DNA from: an uncultured Bacteroidales bacterium | GTDB lineage: Bacteria; Bacteroidota; Bacteroidia; Bacteroidales; F082 | Direction: 5' to 3' | Length of the DNA stretch: 64,000 nt | Assembly: GCA_937896505.1 (NCBI GenBank) | Contig: CALBNP010000137.1 | Location: 18,566 to 82,565 of the forward strand | Shown: positions 34,747-43,142 of the stretch, in pieces | Position numbering within the stretch: the stretch's first letter is position 1 | How the letters are laid out: each line of letters opens with the position of its first letter | The notes under the pieces: model-generated | The model's database searches: none | What the model was told of the DNA's origin: nothing | The model's input: the letters and a program-made list of their open reading frames with translations, nothing else | Made by a program: the position numbers and the translations under genes

Positions 34747-35358
34747 ATGCAAAATAAGTTGCAAGAATTGACCGACAAGCTTTACAACGAAGGTTTGTCG
34801 AAAGGAAAACAGGATGGCGAAGAACTGCTGCAGAAGGCTAAGGCCGAATCGGAAAGCATCATCGCCCAGGCCAAGGCTGAAGCCGAACGCATCGTAGCTC
34901 AGGCTCAGAAAGAAGCCGAAGAGCTGAAAACCAAAGTGTCAGCCGATGTGAAGATGGCTGCTACGCAAAGCATCAGCGTCACCAAACAGGAAATGGAAAA
35001 GATGATAGTGACCCGCACCGCTGCCGAAGGCGTGAAAGCCAACATGGGCAATGCGGCCTTTGTCAAGGAACTCATCATGAGCGTAGTGAAGGCTTTCAAC
35101 CCGCAGAATGCATCGCCCGTCGATTTGAGTCTCATCTTGCCCGAATCGCTGAAAGCCGAAGTGGAGCCTTTCGTGAAGAACGAAATCGCCAGCCAGTTCA
35201 AGGCCGAGGTGAAGGTCGATTATTCAAAGAAGATGAATGGCGGCTTCAAGGTGGCTCCAAAGAATGGCGGTTATGTGCTGCAATTCACCGATGAGGAGTT
35301 CCAGAACCTCGTTGCCAACTACTTGCGTCCTGCCACCAAGAAAATCCTCTTCGGATAA
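34747..35358 (+). CDS. ntpE: V-type ATPase subunit E
   Basis: 203 residues: a long charged helix (~1-100) with Ala/Glu/Lys repeats ('LLQKAKAESESIIAQAKAEAERIVAQA') and a globular C-terminal part. This is the peripheral-stalk pattern of V/A-ATPase subunit E. First gene of the operon; its TAA overlaps the next ATG by one base. Confidence 0.88.
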   Translation: MQNKLQELTDKLYNEGLSKGKQDGEELLQKAKAESESIIAQAKAEAERIVAQAQKEAEELKTKVSADVKMAATQSISVTKQEMEKMIVTRTAAEGVKANMGNAAFVKELIMSVVKAFNPQNASPVDLSLILPESLKAEVEPFVKNEIASQFKAEVKVDYSKKMNGGFKVAPKNGGYVLQFTDEEFQNLVANYLRPATKKILFG

Positions 35359-35957
35359 TGGATAACTATGTTTATATAGTGGCCGGCTTGCCCGAACTGA
35401 CTGCCAATTATGATGGCGGTAGTTTCGACTATGCCGCCCTCAAGACATCAATCGTTGAACTGCTCTCTGAGAAGGACCAGCAGCTGGTCGAACTCTTGGA
35501 GGAAGGCTTCGATGAAAATACGCTCGGAAAAGGTTTTTACGAAAAGGCTGCCGCGAGCAAGAACGACTTCATCAGGCAGTACTTCGATTTCGATGCCCGT
35601 CTGCGCAACATGAAGGTGAACTATTTGGCCAAGCGCCTCGGCAAAAGAGGTGAGGACTACCAAGTGGAGCTGCCTGAGGCCGACTTCGATGAAGGCAAGC
35701 AGATAGAGGAAATCCTCGCCGATGCCGACTTCGTGGAGCGCGAGCAGAAAATGGATGAGCTGAAGTGGGAGAAGGCCAGTGACATTGCCCGCATGGACTA
35801 CTTCAACATGAATGCCATCTTCGCCTTCTTGGTCAAGGCCAAGACCGTACAGCGTTGGGCCGAACTCGATGAGAAGAAAGGCGAAGAGATGTTCCAGAAA
35901 CTCGTTTCGGAAGTCAGAGGAACGTTTGAAGGGGTCAAGTACGACGAAAATAAATAA
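35358..35957 (+). CDS. DUF2764 protein of the V-ATPase operon
   Basis: 199 residues, soluble and acidic, starting 'MDNYVYIVAGLPELTANYDG'. The DUF2764 family occurs between subunit E and A genes in V-ATPase operons of Bacteroidota, Chlamydiae and spirochaetes. It is a candidate for the missing subunit C, joining stalk and motor; this is inferred from position and from helix content similar to subunit C. It ends ~60 bp before the repeat-bounded GxxExxY cassette. Confidence 0.8.
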   Translation: MDNYVYIVAGLPELTANYDGGSFDYAALKTSIVELLSEKDQQLVELLEEGFDENTLGKGFYEKAAASKNDFIRQYFDFDARLRNMKVNYLAKRLGKRGEDYQVELPEADFDEGKQIEEILADADFVEREQKMDELKWEKASDIARMDYFNMNAIFAFLVKAKTVQRWAELDEKKGEEMFQKLVSEVRGTFEGVKYDENK

Positions 35958-36019
35958 TGAGATACCACGAAGGATATCGGCGAATTTGGTTTTGGACTTG
36001 CGCTGGCCAAGTTCTCATT

Positions 36020-36049
36020 GAAACCACGAATTACACGAATTTACACGAA
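36020..36049. repeat. 30-bp repeat, left flank of GxxExxY gene
   Basis: Begins GAAACCACGAAT and contains ACACGAATTTACACGAA. It matches 36485-36514 in 29 of 30 positions in direct orientation. Confidence 0.8.
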
Positions 36050-36084
36050 GGGTTGCTTTGCAATTGATAAACAAACAAAAGAAA

Positions 36085-36465
36085 ATGATATATGCAGAGG
36101 AGGCATATAATATAATAGGGGCAGCAATGGAAGTCCATAGGGTGCTGGGTCCGGGCTTTCTGGAAGCCGTGTATCATGAGGCTCTTGAAGTGGAAATGCG
36201 TAAAAGAGACATCCCTTTTGAAACAAAGGTGGCTTTGCCGATTCAATATAAGGATGTGGTGCTGAAGAAGTGTTATGAGGCTGATTTGTTTTGCTATGAC
36301 AAGATTATCGTGGAGTTGAAAGCAGTTTCGGAAGTCACGTCTGAACATGAAGCTCAAATTCTTAATTATCTGAAAGCAACAGGTTGTGAATTGGGTTTGC
36401 TGATAAATTTCGGAAGTAAGGAATTGTACAGGAAACGTTATTTGAATACAAGATGGACTGTTTAA
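36085..36465 (+). CDS. GxxExxY family protein (PD-(D/E)XK nuclease-like)
   Basis: 126 residues from ATG 36085 ('MIYAEEAYNIIGAAMEVHRV'); a 9-codon extension to 36058 is possible. The name motif is in 'GPGFLEAVYHEALEVEM' (G-x-x-E-x-x-Y). The nuclease-like core is 'YEADLFCYDKIIVELKA' with Asp and the E-x-K acidic/lysine set. Members have no proven role, are often multicopy and, from memory, are often flanked by ACACGAATTT-type repeats, as here. It sits inside the V-ATPase operon and must be transcribed with it unless the repeats stop transcription. Confidence 0.85.
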   Translation: MIYAEEAYNIIGAAMEVHRVLGPGFLEAVYHEALEVEMRKRDIPFETKVALPIQYKDVVLKKCYEADLFCYDKIIVELKAVSEVTSEHEAQILNYLKATGCELGLLINFGSKELYRKRYLNTRWTV

Positions 36466-36484
36466 AACTACGTATGCACACAAT

Positions 36485-36577
36485 GAAACCACGAATGACA
36501 CGAATTTACACGAATGTCTATTTCGTGGGATTTCGCGTGAATTCGTGGTTCCGAGAAAAGGATTTGCGAAGCAAATC
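36485..36577. repeat. right flank repeat of GxxExxY gene, with palindromes
   Basis: 36485-36514 repeats 36020-36049. ACCACGAAT at 36488-36496 pairs with ATTCGTGGT at 36541-36549. A further hairpin GATTTGC-GAA-GCAAATC lies at 36561-36577, just before ntpA. Confidence 0.75.
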
Positions 36578-36611
36578 ATAAACGAAGAAAATATAATTAG
36601 ATGTTTTAAAT

Positions 36612-38360
36612 ATGAAAACAACAGGTAAAGTTACAGGTATCATTGCCAACTTGGTCACCGTTCAGGTGGACGGCCCTGTCGCTCAGAATGAGATCTGCTT
36701 CATCGACCTTGACGGTGTCAAGCTGATGGCAGAAGTCATTAAGGTGAACGGCAACAAGGCCTCCGTGCAGGTGTATGAAAGCACCCGCGGCCTGAAAATC
36801 GGCAACCCGGTGGAATTTCAGGGTTACATGCTTGAAGTGACCTTGGGACCTGGTTTGCTATCAAGCAATTTCGACGGCTTGCAGAACAATCTCGCCACTA
36901 TGACGGATGTGTTCCTCAAGAGAGGCGAATACACCAAGCCGCTCGATGAAAACAAGAAATGGGATTTCACTCCGCTTGCCAAGGCTGGTCAGCAGGTCGT
37001 GGCCGCCGACTGGCTGGGCGAGGTGAAAGAAGGCTGGCTGCCTCACAAAATCATGGTGCCGTTCTCGTTTGAAGGGACCTACACCGTGAAATCGGTGGCT
37101 GCCGCCGGACAATACAAGATTACCGATACCATAGCCGTCCTCACCAATGCCGAGGGCGAAGAGGTAAAGGTTACGATGATGCAGAAATGGCCTGTCAAGG
37201 TGGCCGTGGGCGGTTACGTCGAAAAGCCGCGTCCGTTCAAGGTCATGGAGACCGGCGTGCGCTGCATCGACACCTTGAACCCGATTGCCGAAGGCGGCAC
37301 GGGCTTTATCCCTGGTCCTTTCGGCTGTGGCAAGACCGTCTTGCAGCACGCTTTGGCCGAACAGGCCGATGCCGATGTCATCATCATGGCGGCTTGCGGT
37401 GAACGTGCTAACGAGGTCGTGGAAATCTTCACCGAGTTCCCTGAACTGAAAGACAAGCACACGGGCCGTAGCCTGATGGAACGTACCATCATCATCTGCA
37501 ACACATCCAACATGCCTGTCGCCGCCCGTGAGGCTTCCGTCTATACGGCCATGACCTTGGGCGAATATTACCGCGCCATGGGCATGAAGGTGCTGCTGCT
37601 GGCCGACTCCACTTCGCGCTGGGCTCAGGCTTTGCGTGAGATGAGTAACCGTTTGGAAGAATTGCCGGGTCAGGATGGTTTCCCAGTTGACCTTTCGGCT
37701 ATCATTTCTTCCTTCTACGCCCGCGCCGGTTATGTGAAACTGAACAATGGTGCCACGGGTTCCATCACCTTCATCGGTACGGTTTCGCCTGCTGGCGGTA
37801 ACCTGAAGGAGCCTGTCACCGAATCGACAAAGAAGGCTGCACGTTGTTTCTATGGCCTCTCGCAGAACCGCGCTGATAAGAAGCGTTATCCTGCCGTTGA
37901 CCCTGTCGATTCCTATTCAAAGTATCTTGAATATCCTGAAATCATTGAATATCTGGATAATAAGATCGAAAAAGGTTGGGTTGACAAGGTAACCAAGATG
38001 AAATATATCATCCGCAGAGGTAAGGATGCTTACGAACAAATCAACATCCTGGGTGACGACGGCGTGCCGATGTCGTATCACGAGCAGTATTGGAAGTCGG
38101 AATTGCTTGACTTCGTCATATTGCAGCAGGATGCTTTCGATGAAATCGATGCTTCGACGCCTCTCGACCGTCAGAAGTTCATGCTCGACCTGCTCCTCGA
38201 AGTCTGCGACCGCTCGTTCAAGTTCAATGATTTTGAAGAATGTACAACCTACTTCAAGGAGTTGATCAACATTTGCAAGCAGATGAACTATTCGGAGTAT
38301 CAGTCGGAACAATTCAATAAATATCTCAATCAGTTTAAGGAGGAATTGAAACATGAGTGA
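36612..38360 (+). CDS. ntpA: V-type ATPase catalytic subunit A
   Basis: 582 residues. Walker A 'GPFGCGKTVLQHAL' near 235, 'AACGERANEVVEIFTEFPEL', 'SRWAQALREMSNRLEELPGQDGFPVDLSAIISSFYARAG', and the large non-homologous insert before the P-loop that distinguishes A subunits from F-type beta. Hydrolyses or makes ATP. Overlaps ntpB by 8 bp. Confidence 0.96.
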   Translation: MKTTGKVTGIIANLVTVQVDGPVAQNEICFIDLDGVKLMAEVIKVNGNKASVQVYESTRGLKIGNPVEFQGYMLEVTLGPGLLSSNFDGLQNNLATMTDVFLKRGEYTKPLDENKKWDFTPLAKAGQQVVAADWLGEVKEGWLPHKIMVPFSFEGTYTVKSVAAAGQYKITDTIAVLTNAEGEEVKVTMMQKWPVKVAVGGYVEKPRPFKVMETGVRCIDTLNPIAEGGTGFIPGPFGCGKTVLQHALAEQADADVIIMAACGERANEVVEIFTEFPELKDKHTGRSLMERTIIICNTSNMPVAAREASVYTAMTLGEYYRAMGMKVLLLADSTSRWAQALREMSNRLEELPGQDGFPVDLSAIISSFYARAGYVKLNNGATGSITFIGTVSPAGGNLKEPVTESTKKAARCFYGLSQNRADKKRYPAVDPVDSYSKYLEYPEIIEYLDNKIEKGWVDKVTKMKYIIRRGKDAYEQINILGDDGVPMSYHEQYWKSELLDFVILQQDAFDEIDASTPLDRQKFMLDLLLEVCDRSFKFNDFEECTTYFKELINICKQMNYSEYQSEQFNKYLNQFKEELKHE

Positions 38361-39675
38361 GAAAGCATTTCAAAGAATTTATACCCATTTGACTGCCATC
38401 ACCAAGGCGACCGTTTCATTGGATGCCGAGGGTGTGTCGAACGATGAACTGGCTCTCGTGGCTGGCCGTCTGGCTCAGGTGGTGAAAATCAAGGATAAGA
38501 ACGTTACCTTGCAGGTGTTCGGCGGAACAGAAGACATCCCGACCGATGCCGAGGTGACTTTCTTCGGCGAACCTCCATGCCTTAATGTGAGTGACGACCT
38601 CGCTGGCCGTTTCTTCAATGCCTACGGCGACCCTATCGACGGCGGTCCGGCTGTCGAAGGCGAAAAGCGCCAGATTGGCGGCCCTTCGGTCAACCCGTAC
38701 AAGAGAAGACAGCCTTCGCAACTGATTCCGACAGGTATTGCCGGCATCGACCTGAACAACACTTTGGTCTCCGGTCAGAAGATTCCTTTCTTCGCTGACC
38801 CTGACCAGCCTTACAACCAGGTGATGAGCATGGTGGCCTTGCGTGCCGATGTCGATAAGATTATCCTCGGCGGCATGGGCTTGACCAACGACGACTACCT
38901 GTTCTTCAAGAACCAGTTTGAAAGTGCAGGTGCCTTGCATAAGATTATTTCTTTCGTCAACACCACTGACCAACCGCCTGTCGAGCGTCTGCTGATTCCT
39001 GACATGGCTTTGACGGCTGCCGAATACTTCGCTGTCGATAAGAACGAAAAGGTTTTGGTTTTGTTGACCGACATGACCCTTTATGCCGATGCTCTGAGTA
39101 TCGTGAGCAACCGTATGGACCAGATTCCTTCGAAGGACTCCATGCCTGGCTCGCTTTACTCCGATTTGGCAAAGATTTACGAAAAGGCCGTGCAACTGCC
39201 TGATGGCGGTTCCATTACCATCATCGCTGTGACCACCTTGAACGATGGCGATATCACCCACGCTATCCCTGATAACACGGGTTATATCACTGAAGGTCAG
39301 CTGTTCCTGCGTGCCGATGCCGATTCGGGCAAGGTCATCGTTGACCCGTTCCGCTCGTTGTCGCGTCTGAAACAGCTGGTGCAGAACAAGAAGACCCGCG
39401 AAGACCACAGCGCCGTGATGAACACCTCAGTCCGCCTGTATGCCGATGCAGCCAACGCCAAGACGAAGTTGGAAAACGGTTTCGACCTGAGCGACTACGA
39501 CTTGCGTTGCCTCGACTATGCCAAGGAATATGCTACCCGATTGCTCGCCATCGACGTCAACATTCCTATCAATGAAATGCTCGACACCGCTTGGGAACTC
39601 TTCGGAAAGTATTTCACCAAGGCAGAGACTGGCTTGAAGGAAAAACTGATTGAAAAATACTGGAAGGAAAAATAA
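38353..39675 (+). CDS. ntpB: V-type ATPase subunit B
   Basis: 440 residues, related to ntpA but without a P-loop lysine motif. Blocks 'SQLIPTGIAGIDLNNTLVSGQKIPFF', 'VLLTDMTLYADALSIVSNRMDQIPSKDSMPGSLYSDLAKIYEKA', 'GQLFLRADADSGKVIVDPFRSLSRL'. Non-catalytic head subunit. Three bases before ntpD. Confidence 0.96.
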   Translation: MSEKAFQRIYTHLTAITKATVSLDAEGVSNDELALVAGRLAQVVKIKDKNVTLQVFGGTEDIPTDAEVTFFGEPPCLNVSDDLAGRFFNAYGDPIDGGPAVEGEKRQIGGPSVNPYKRRQPSQLIPTGIAGIDLNNTLVSGQKIPFFADPDQPYNQVMSMVALRADVDKIILGGMGLTNDDYLFFKNQFESAGALHKIISFVNTTDQPPVERLLIPDMALTAAEYFAVDKNEKVLVLLTDMTLYADALSIVSNRMDQIPSKDSMPGSLYSDLAKIYEKAVQLPDGGSITIIAVTTLNDGDITHAIPDNTGYITEGQLFLRADADSGKVIVDPFRSLSRLKQLVQNKKTREDHSAVMNTSVRLYADAANAKTKLENGFDLSDYDLRCLDYAKEYATRLLAIDVNIPINEMLDTAWELFGKYFTKAETGLKEKLIEKYWKEK

Positions 39676-39678
39676 GCC

Positions 39679-40293
39679 ATGGCTATCAAGTTCCAATATA
39701 ACAAGACTTCGCTGAACGAGCTGAACAAGCAGCTCAAGACGCGTGTGCGTGCGCTGCCTACGCTGAAAAGCAAGGAGAGTGCCCTGCGCCTTGAGGTGAA
39801 GAAAGCCAAGCAACGCTCCGAGGCTCTTGTTGCCCAGTTAGAGGCCGAACTCAAATCATACGAGTATATGGCCAGGCTTTGGAATGAATTTGAGCCAGGT
39901 TTGATTTCCGTGACAGATGTGAAGCTGAAAACCGTAAAGATTGCCGGTGTGCCTACGCCCGCCTTGGAAGAGGTGCTCTTCGATGTGAAGGACATCAACC
40001 TTTTCACCAAGCCGATGTGGTATGCCGACGGCGTGCAGATTCTGAAGAACCTTGCCCAGTTGGGCATCGAGAGTGAGGTCTATACCGAAGTGAGTCGCGT
40101 TCTCGATTATCAGAGGAAGAAGACCACGCAAAAGGTGAATCTTTACGAAAAAGTGCAGATACCTGGCTATAACGAAGCCATACGTAAGATTAAGCGATAT
40201 ATGGAAGACGAGGAGAACCTCTCCAAGGCTTCGCAGAAAATCGTGAAGAACAAACACATAGCAGAAGAAGAGGAGGAAGAAAATGGTAACTGA
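39679..40293 (+). CDS. ntpD: V-type ATPase subunit D
   Basis: 204 residues, two long helices at the ends ('FQYNKTSLNELNKQLKTRVRALPTLKSKESALRLEVKKAK' and 'NLYEKVQIPGYNEAIRKIKRYMEDEENLSKASQKIVKN'), the central rotor shaft. Overlaps ntpI by 11 bp. Confidence 0.93.
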   Translation: MAIKFQYNKTSLNELNKQLKTRVRALPTLKSKESALRLEVKKAKQRSEALVAQLEAELKSYEYMARLWNEFEPGLISVTDVKLKTVKIAGVPTPALEEVLFDVKDINLFTKPMWYADGVQILKNLAQLGIESEVYTEVSRVLDYQRKKTTQKVNLYEKVQIPGYNEAIRKIKRYMEDEENLSKASQKIVKNKHIAEEEEEENGN

Positions 40294-42070
40294 AATGACG
40301 AAATATGACTTCATATTGCTCAGTGGCGATATGGAATCCTTCCTCGAAAAGTTGCAATCTGTGGGCGTGGTCGATATCACACGCTCGACGAAACCCATCG
40401 ACGAGACTTCGGAGAAACTCTCGCTTCAGGCCGACATCATGCGTCGCGCCCAGCTGTCGCTCAAGAACGTGATACCCGCCAACAAGTCGGGCGAAGTGCC
40501 AGAGGATGTCGCTGCTGAGGTGATGCAGACCCTGAACGAAAAGGAAATCCTGATGGCACGTCTGCCATTGCTCGAAAAGCAAATGGAAGAAGCTAAGCCT
40601 TGGGGAACCTTCCATCAGAAGTCGCTCCACGAGATTAAGCAACTTGGCCTTAACTTGCATTTCTACAAGGTAAAGTCGTCGGCCTTCGACCCTGCTTGGA
40701 AAGAACAATACGCACTCAGCGAGATTTCTGAAGACGGCACGAACACCTATTTCGTGGTGGTTTCCGATTTTGATGATTACGATTTCCCGCTGAAGGAACT
40801 CCCTGCTCCTGAAGTCGATGCGGCTGAAGTGAAGAAGGAGATTTTGCAGCTGCAAAGCGAAATAGCCGAAAAAGACCAACGCCTTGCCGAACTGAAATGT
40901 TATGAACAGACATTGCAGAAAGAGTTGACCCAGACCTTGTCGAAACTCGACTTGCATCTGGCCAACAAATCGGGCGAAAAGGCAGTGGAAGATTACTTGA
41001 CGGTGTTCGAAGGCTTTGCTCCCGCTGAATGCGAAGAGGCGCTCCGCTCCATGCTCGACGAAGAGAGTGTGCTCTACATTGCCGAGAAAGCTGTGGTGGA
41101 TGACAATCCTCCCATTAAACTGAAGAACAACAAGTTCGTGTCGATGTTCGAGATGCTGACCGACATGTATGGTCGCCCGAAATACAATGAGTTCGACCCA
41201 ACAGTATGGATTTCCATCTTCTTCATGCTCTTCTTTGCCTTCTGCATGGGCGATATGGGCTATGGCTTGATGCTCATCGTTGGCAGCCTCGCCCTGAAGA
41301 AGAAATTGGGCAAGATTGCGCCTTTGGGTGTCACCTTAGGTGTCGCCACGACTGTGGTTGGTTTCCTCTTCCACACATTCTTCTCCATGGATATGCTCAC
41401 CTGGACTTGTATCCCCGATAGTGTGAAGAAAATCATGCTGCCCTCGCAGATTGCGGGCTTCGATGGAACCATGGTGCTCGCCTTGCTGGTGGGTATCGTC
41501 CACCTTTGCCTCGCCATGATTATCAAGACGTGCCAAGCTACCAAGCATAAAGGTTTTGCCAATTCATTGGGCACTTGGGGCTGGACTTTGCTCATCGTGG
41601 GTGGTGTCATCGTAGGTGGCTTTGCCCTGATGGGTGTCATCGACAAGACGGTTACCAAGTGGATTGTCATCGTTTTGGGCATCCTTTCGGCTTTGGGCAT
41701 CTTCTTCCTCAACGACTTGCACCGCAATCCGTTGCTTAATTTCGGCTCGGGCTTGTGGGAAACCTACAACACGGTGACGGGTTTGTTGGGCGATGTGCTC
41801 AGCTATTTGCGACTCTACGCCCTCGGTCTGGCAGGAGCCAAGTTGGGTGAAGCCTTCAATGCCATTGGCACTCTCGCCTTGGGCGATGGTGGCGTGAATT
41901 GGATATTCTTCATCCTCATCGTAGTGGTGGGCCATGTCCTCAACCTCGCGATGTGCGTGTTGGGTGCCTTCGTCCATCCTTTGCGACTCAACTTCCTTGA
42001 GTTCTTCAAGAATTCAGGTTACGAAGGTGCTGGACGTAAGTATAACCCTTTGAGCAATACGAATCAATAA
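40283..42070 (+). CDS. ntpI: V-type ATPase subunit I (a-subunit)
   Basis: 595 residues. A cytoplasmic N-terminal half with long coiled helices, then seven to eight membrane helices from ~300. The conserved Arg region is 'GDVLSYLRLYALGLAGAKLGEAFN' (~515). 'FMLFFAFCMGDMGYGLML' and 'FVHPLRLNFLEFFKN' are family blocks. It provides the ion half-channels and anchors the stalks. Confidence 0.95.
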   Translation: MVTEMTKYDFILLSGDMESFLEKLQSVGVVDITRSTKPIDETSEKLSLQADIMRRAQLSLKNVIPANKSGEVPEDVAAEVMQTLNEKEILMARLPLLEKQMEEAKPWGTFHQKSLHEIKQLGLNLHFYKVKSSAFDPAWKEQYALSEISEDGTNTYFVVVSDFDDYDFPLKELPAPEVDAAEVKKEILQLQSEIAEKDQRLAELKCYEQTLQKELTQTLSKLDLHLANKSGEKAVEDYLTVFEGFAPAECEEALRSMLDEESVLYIAEKAVVDDNPPIKLKNNKFVSMFEMLTDMYGRPKYNEFDPTVWISIFFMLFFAFCMGDMGYGLMLIVGSLALKKKLGKIAPLGVTLGVATTVVGFLFHTFFSMDMLTWTCIPDSVKKIMLPSQIAGFDGTMVLALLVGIVHLCLAMIIKTCQATKHKGFANSLGTWGWTLLIVGGVIVGGFALMGVIDKTVTKWIVIVLGILSALGIFFLNDLHRNPLLNFGSGLWETYNTVTGLLGDVLSYLRLYALGLAGAKLGEAFNAIGTLALGDGGVNWIFFILIVVVGHVLNLAMCVLGAFVHPLRLNFLEFFKNSGYEGAGRKYNPLSNTNQ

Positions 42071-42148
42071 GCCACATAGTCACGCCCTCACATAGTCAAA
42101 ATAAACAATTCAACGAATCAACAAATTAACAATTAAATTATCAATAGT

Positions 42149-42577
42149 ATGTTAGCAACAATTTTAGGTTATCTCGGTTTGGGCCTCGTGTTGGCCCTCG
42201 CAGGTATTGGCAGTTCGATCGGTACCACCACGGCAGGTAATGCTGCTGAAGGCGGCCTGAAGAAGAAACCCGAGGCATCAGGTAGTTTCATGGTGCTTTC
42301 GGCTCTTCCTGCTACACAAGGTATTTACGGCTTCGTGGCATTCTTCATGCTGCTGAGCAAGATGCAGGCTGATCCTACACAAGGTCTGTTGATCTTCGGT
42401 GTGGGCCTCTGCGTTGGTTTGGTTTGCATGATTTCTGCCATGCGTCAGGGTCAGGTTTGCGCCAATGGTATCGTTGGCTTGAGTCAAGGTCACGATGTGT
42501 TTACCAACACCCTGATTTATGCCGCTCTTCCTGAATTCTACGCCATCTTGGGCCTCGTCGGCGCACTGATGATCTGA
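42149..42577 (+). CDS. ntpK: V-type ATPase proteolipid subunit K, sodium-type site
   Basis: 142 residues, four helices (two fused hairpins). The ion site residues of the E. hirae sodium ring (Leu61, Thr64, Gln65, Tyr68, Gln110, Glu139) have counterparts Leu53, Thr56, Gln57, Tyr60, Gln100 and Glu129 in 'LPATQGIYG', 'RQGQV' and 'LPEFYAILG'; the Gln-Glu spacing of 29 is identical. Sodium coupling is therefore likely, though not proven. 78 bp separate it from ntpI; a terminator follows. Confidence 0.95.
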   Translation: MLATILGYLGLGLVLALAGIGSSIGTTTAGNAAEGGLKKKPEASGSFMVLSALPATQGIYGFVAFFMLLSKMQADPTQGLLIFGVGLCVGLVCMISAMRQGQVCANGIVGLSQGHDVFTNTLIYAALPEFYAILGLVGALMI

Positions 42578-42601
42578 TTCACGGAAACCGTCAGGAAAAA
42601 T

Positions 42602-42631
42602 CAAAGGCGACTCGCTTGCGGGTCGCCTTTG
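42602..42631. terminator. terminator between ntpK and the S4 protein gene
   Basis: 10-bp perfect stem CAAAGGCGAC/GTCGCCTTTG (42602-42611, 42622-42631), loop of 10. The T tract is weak; it may serve both converging genes. Confidence 0.75.
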
Positions 42632-42637
42632 TTGTTG

Positions 42638-43027
42638 TCATTGGTCGTCTTTCATCTTCTCAATCATCCGTCGCTCTTTCTTGGTAGGCCGTCCGGCACC
42701 GCGGTCGCGCCATTCGGCTTTGTAGGCGTGCATGAACTCGATGCGTTCGTACTCTTCCTTTGGTGTGAGGTCGGTATAGACTTCTGGCACTTGCTTGGCT
42801 GAGACGCGGTTCTTCACGACAGTCTTCACTTGCACCACCTTATGCAGTTGCTCAATCTGCACTTGTATGATGTCGCCTTCCTTCACTTCGCGTGAAGGTT
42901 TCACGGCCGTGTCGTTCATCTTTACCTTGCCGCCTTTTATGGCCTCGGCAGCAATGGAGCGGGTCTTGAAAAGACGAGCTGCCCAAAGCCACTTGTCCAT
43001 CCGGACGATGTTCTCTTCGTTTTCCAT
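42638..43027 (-). CDS. hslR: S4-domain RNA-binding protein (Hsp15-like)
   Basis: 129 residues. S4 domain at ~8-60 'VRMDKWLWAARLFKTRSIAAEAIKGGKVKMNDTAVKPSREVKEGD', then a basic C-terminal tail 'RGAGRPTKKERRMIEKMK'. Hsp15 binds stalled 50S subunits carrying nascent chains in E. coli; the same role is plausible here. Stands 115 bp from der with a repeat between. Confidence 0.85.
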   Translation of the reverse strand: MENEENIVRMDKWLWAARLFKTRSIAAEAIKGGKVKMNDTAVKPSREVKEGDIIQVQIEQLHKVVQVKTVVKNRVSAKQVPEVYTDLTPKEEYERIEFMHAYKAEWRDRGAGRPTKKERRMIEKMKDDQ

Positions 43028-43050
43028 GTAGCTGATTTCTGCCGTTTTAC

Positions 43051-43128
43051 GTCATTGCGAGGAGGAACGACGAAGCAATCCAGAAATAATGCTTCTCATT
43101 TAGATAGTTTCATTCCGTTGGCAATGAC
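43051..43128. repeat. interspersed palindromic repeat between hslR and der
   Basis: GTCATTGC at 43051-43058 is inverted at 43121-43128 (GCAATGAC). The segment 'gaggaggaacgacgaagcaa' after the left arm matches a repeat type seen between genes in many bacterial genomes. Confidence 0.65.
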
Positions 43129-43142
43129 ACAAAACGAATTGA

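Noticed and set aside
38416..39408. 330-codon minus-strand frame
   Set aside because: Shadow of ntpB, which is certain by motifs and operon position.
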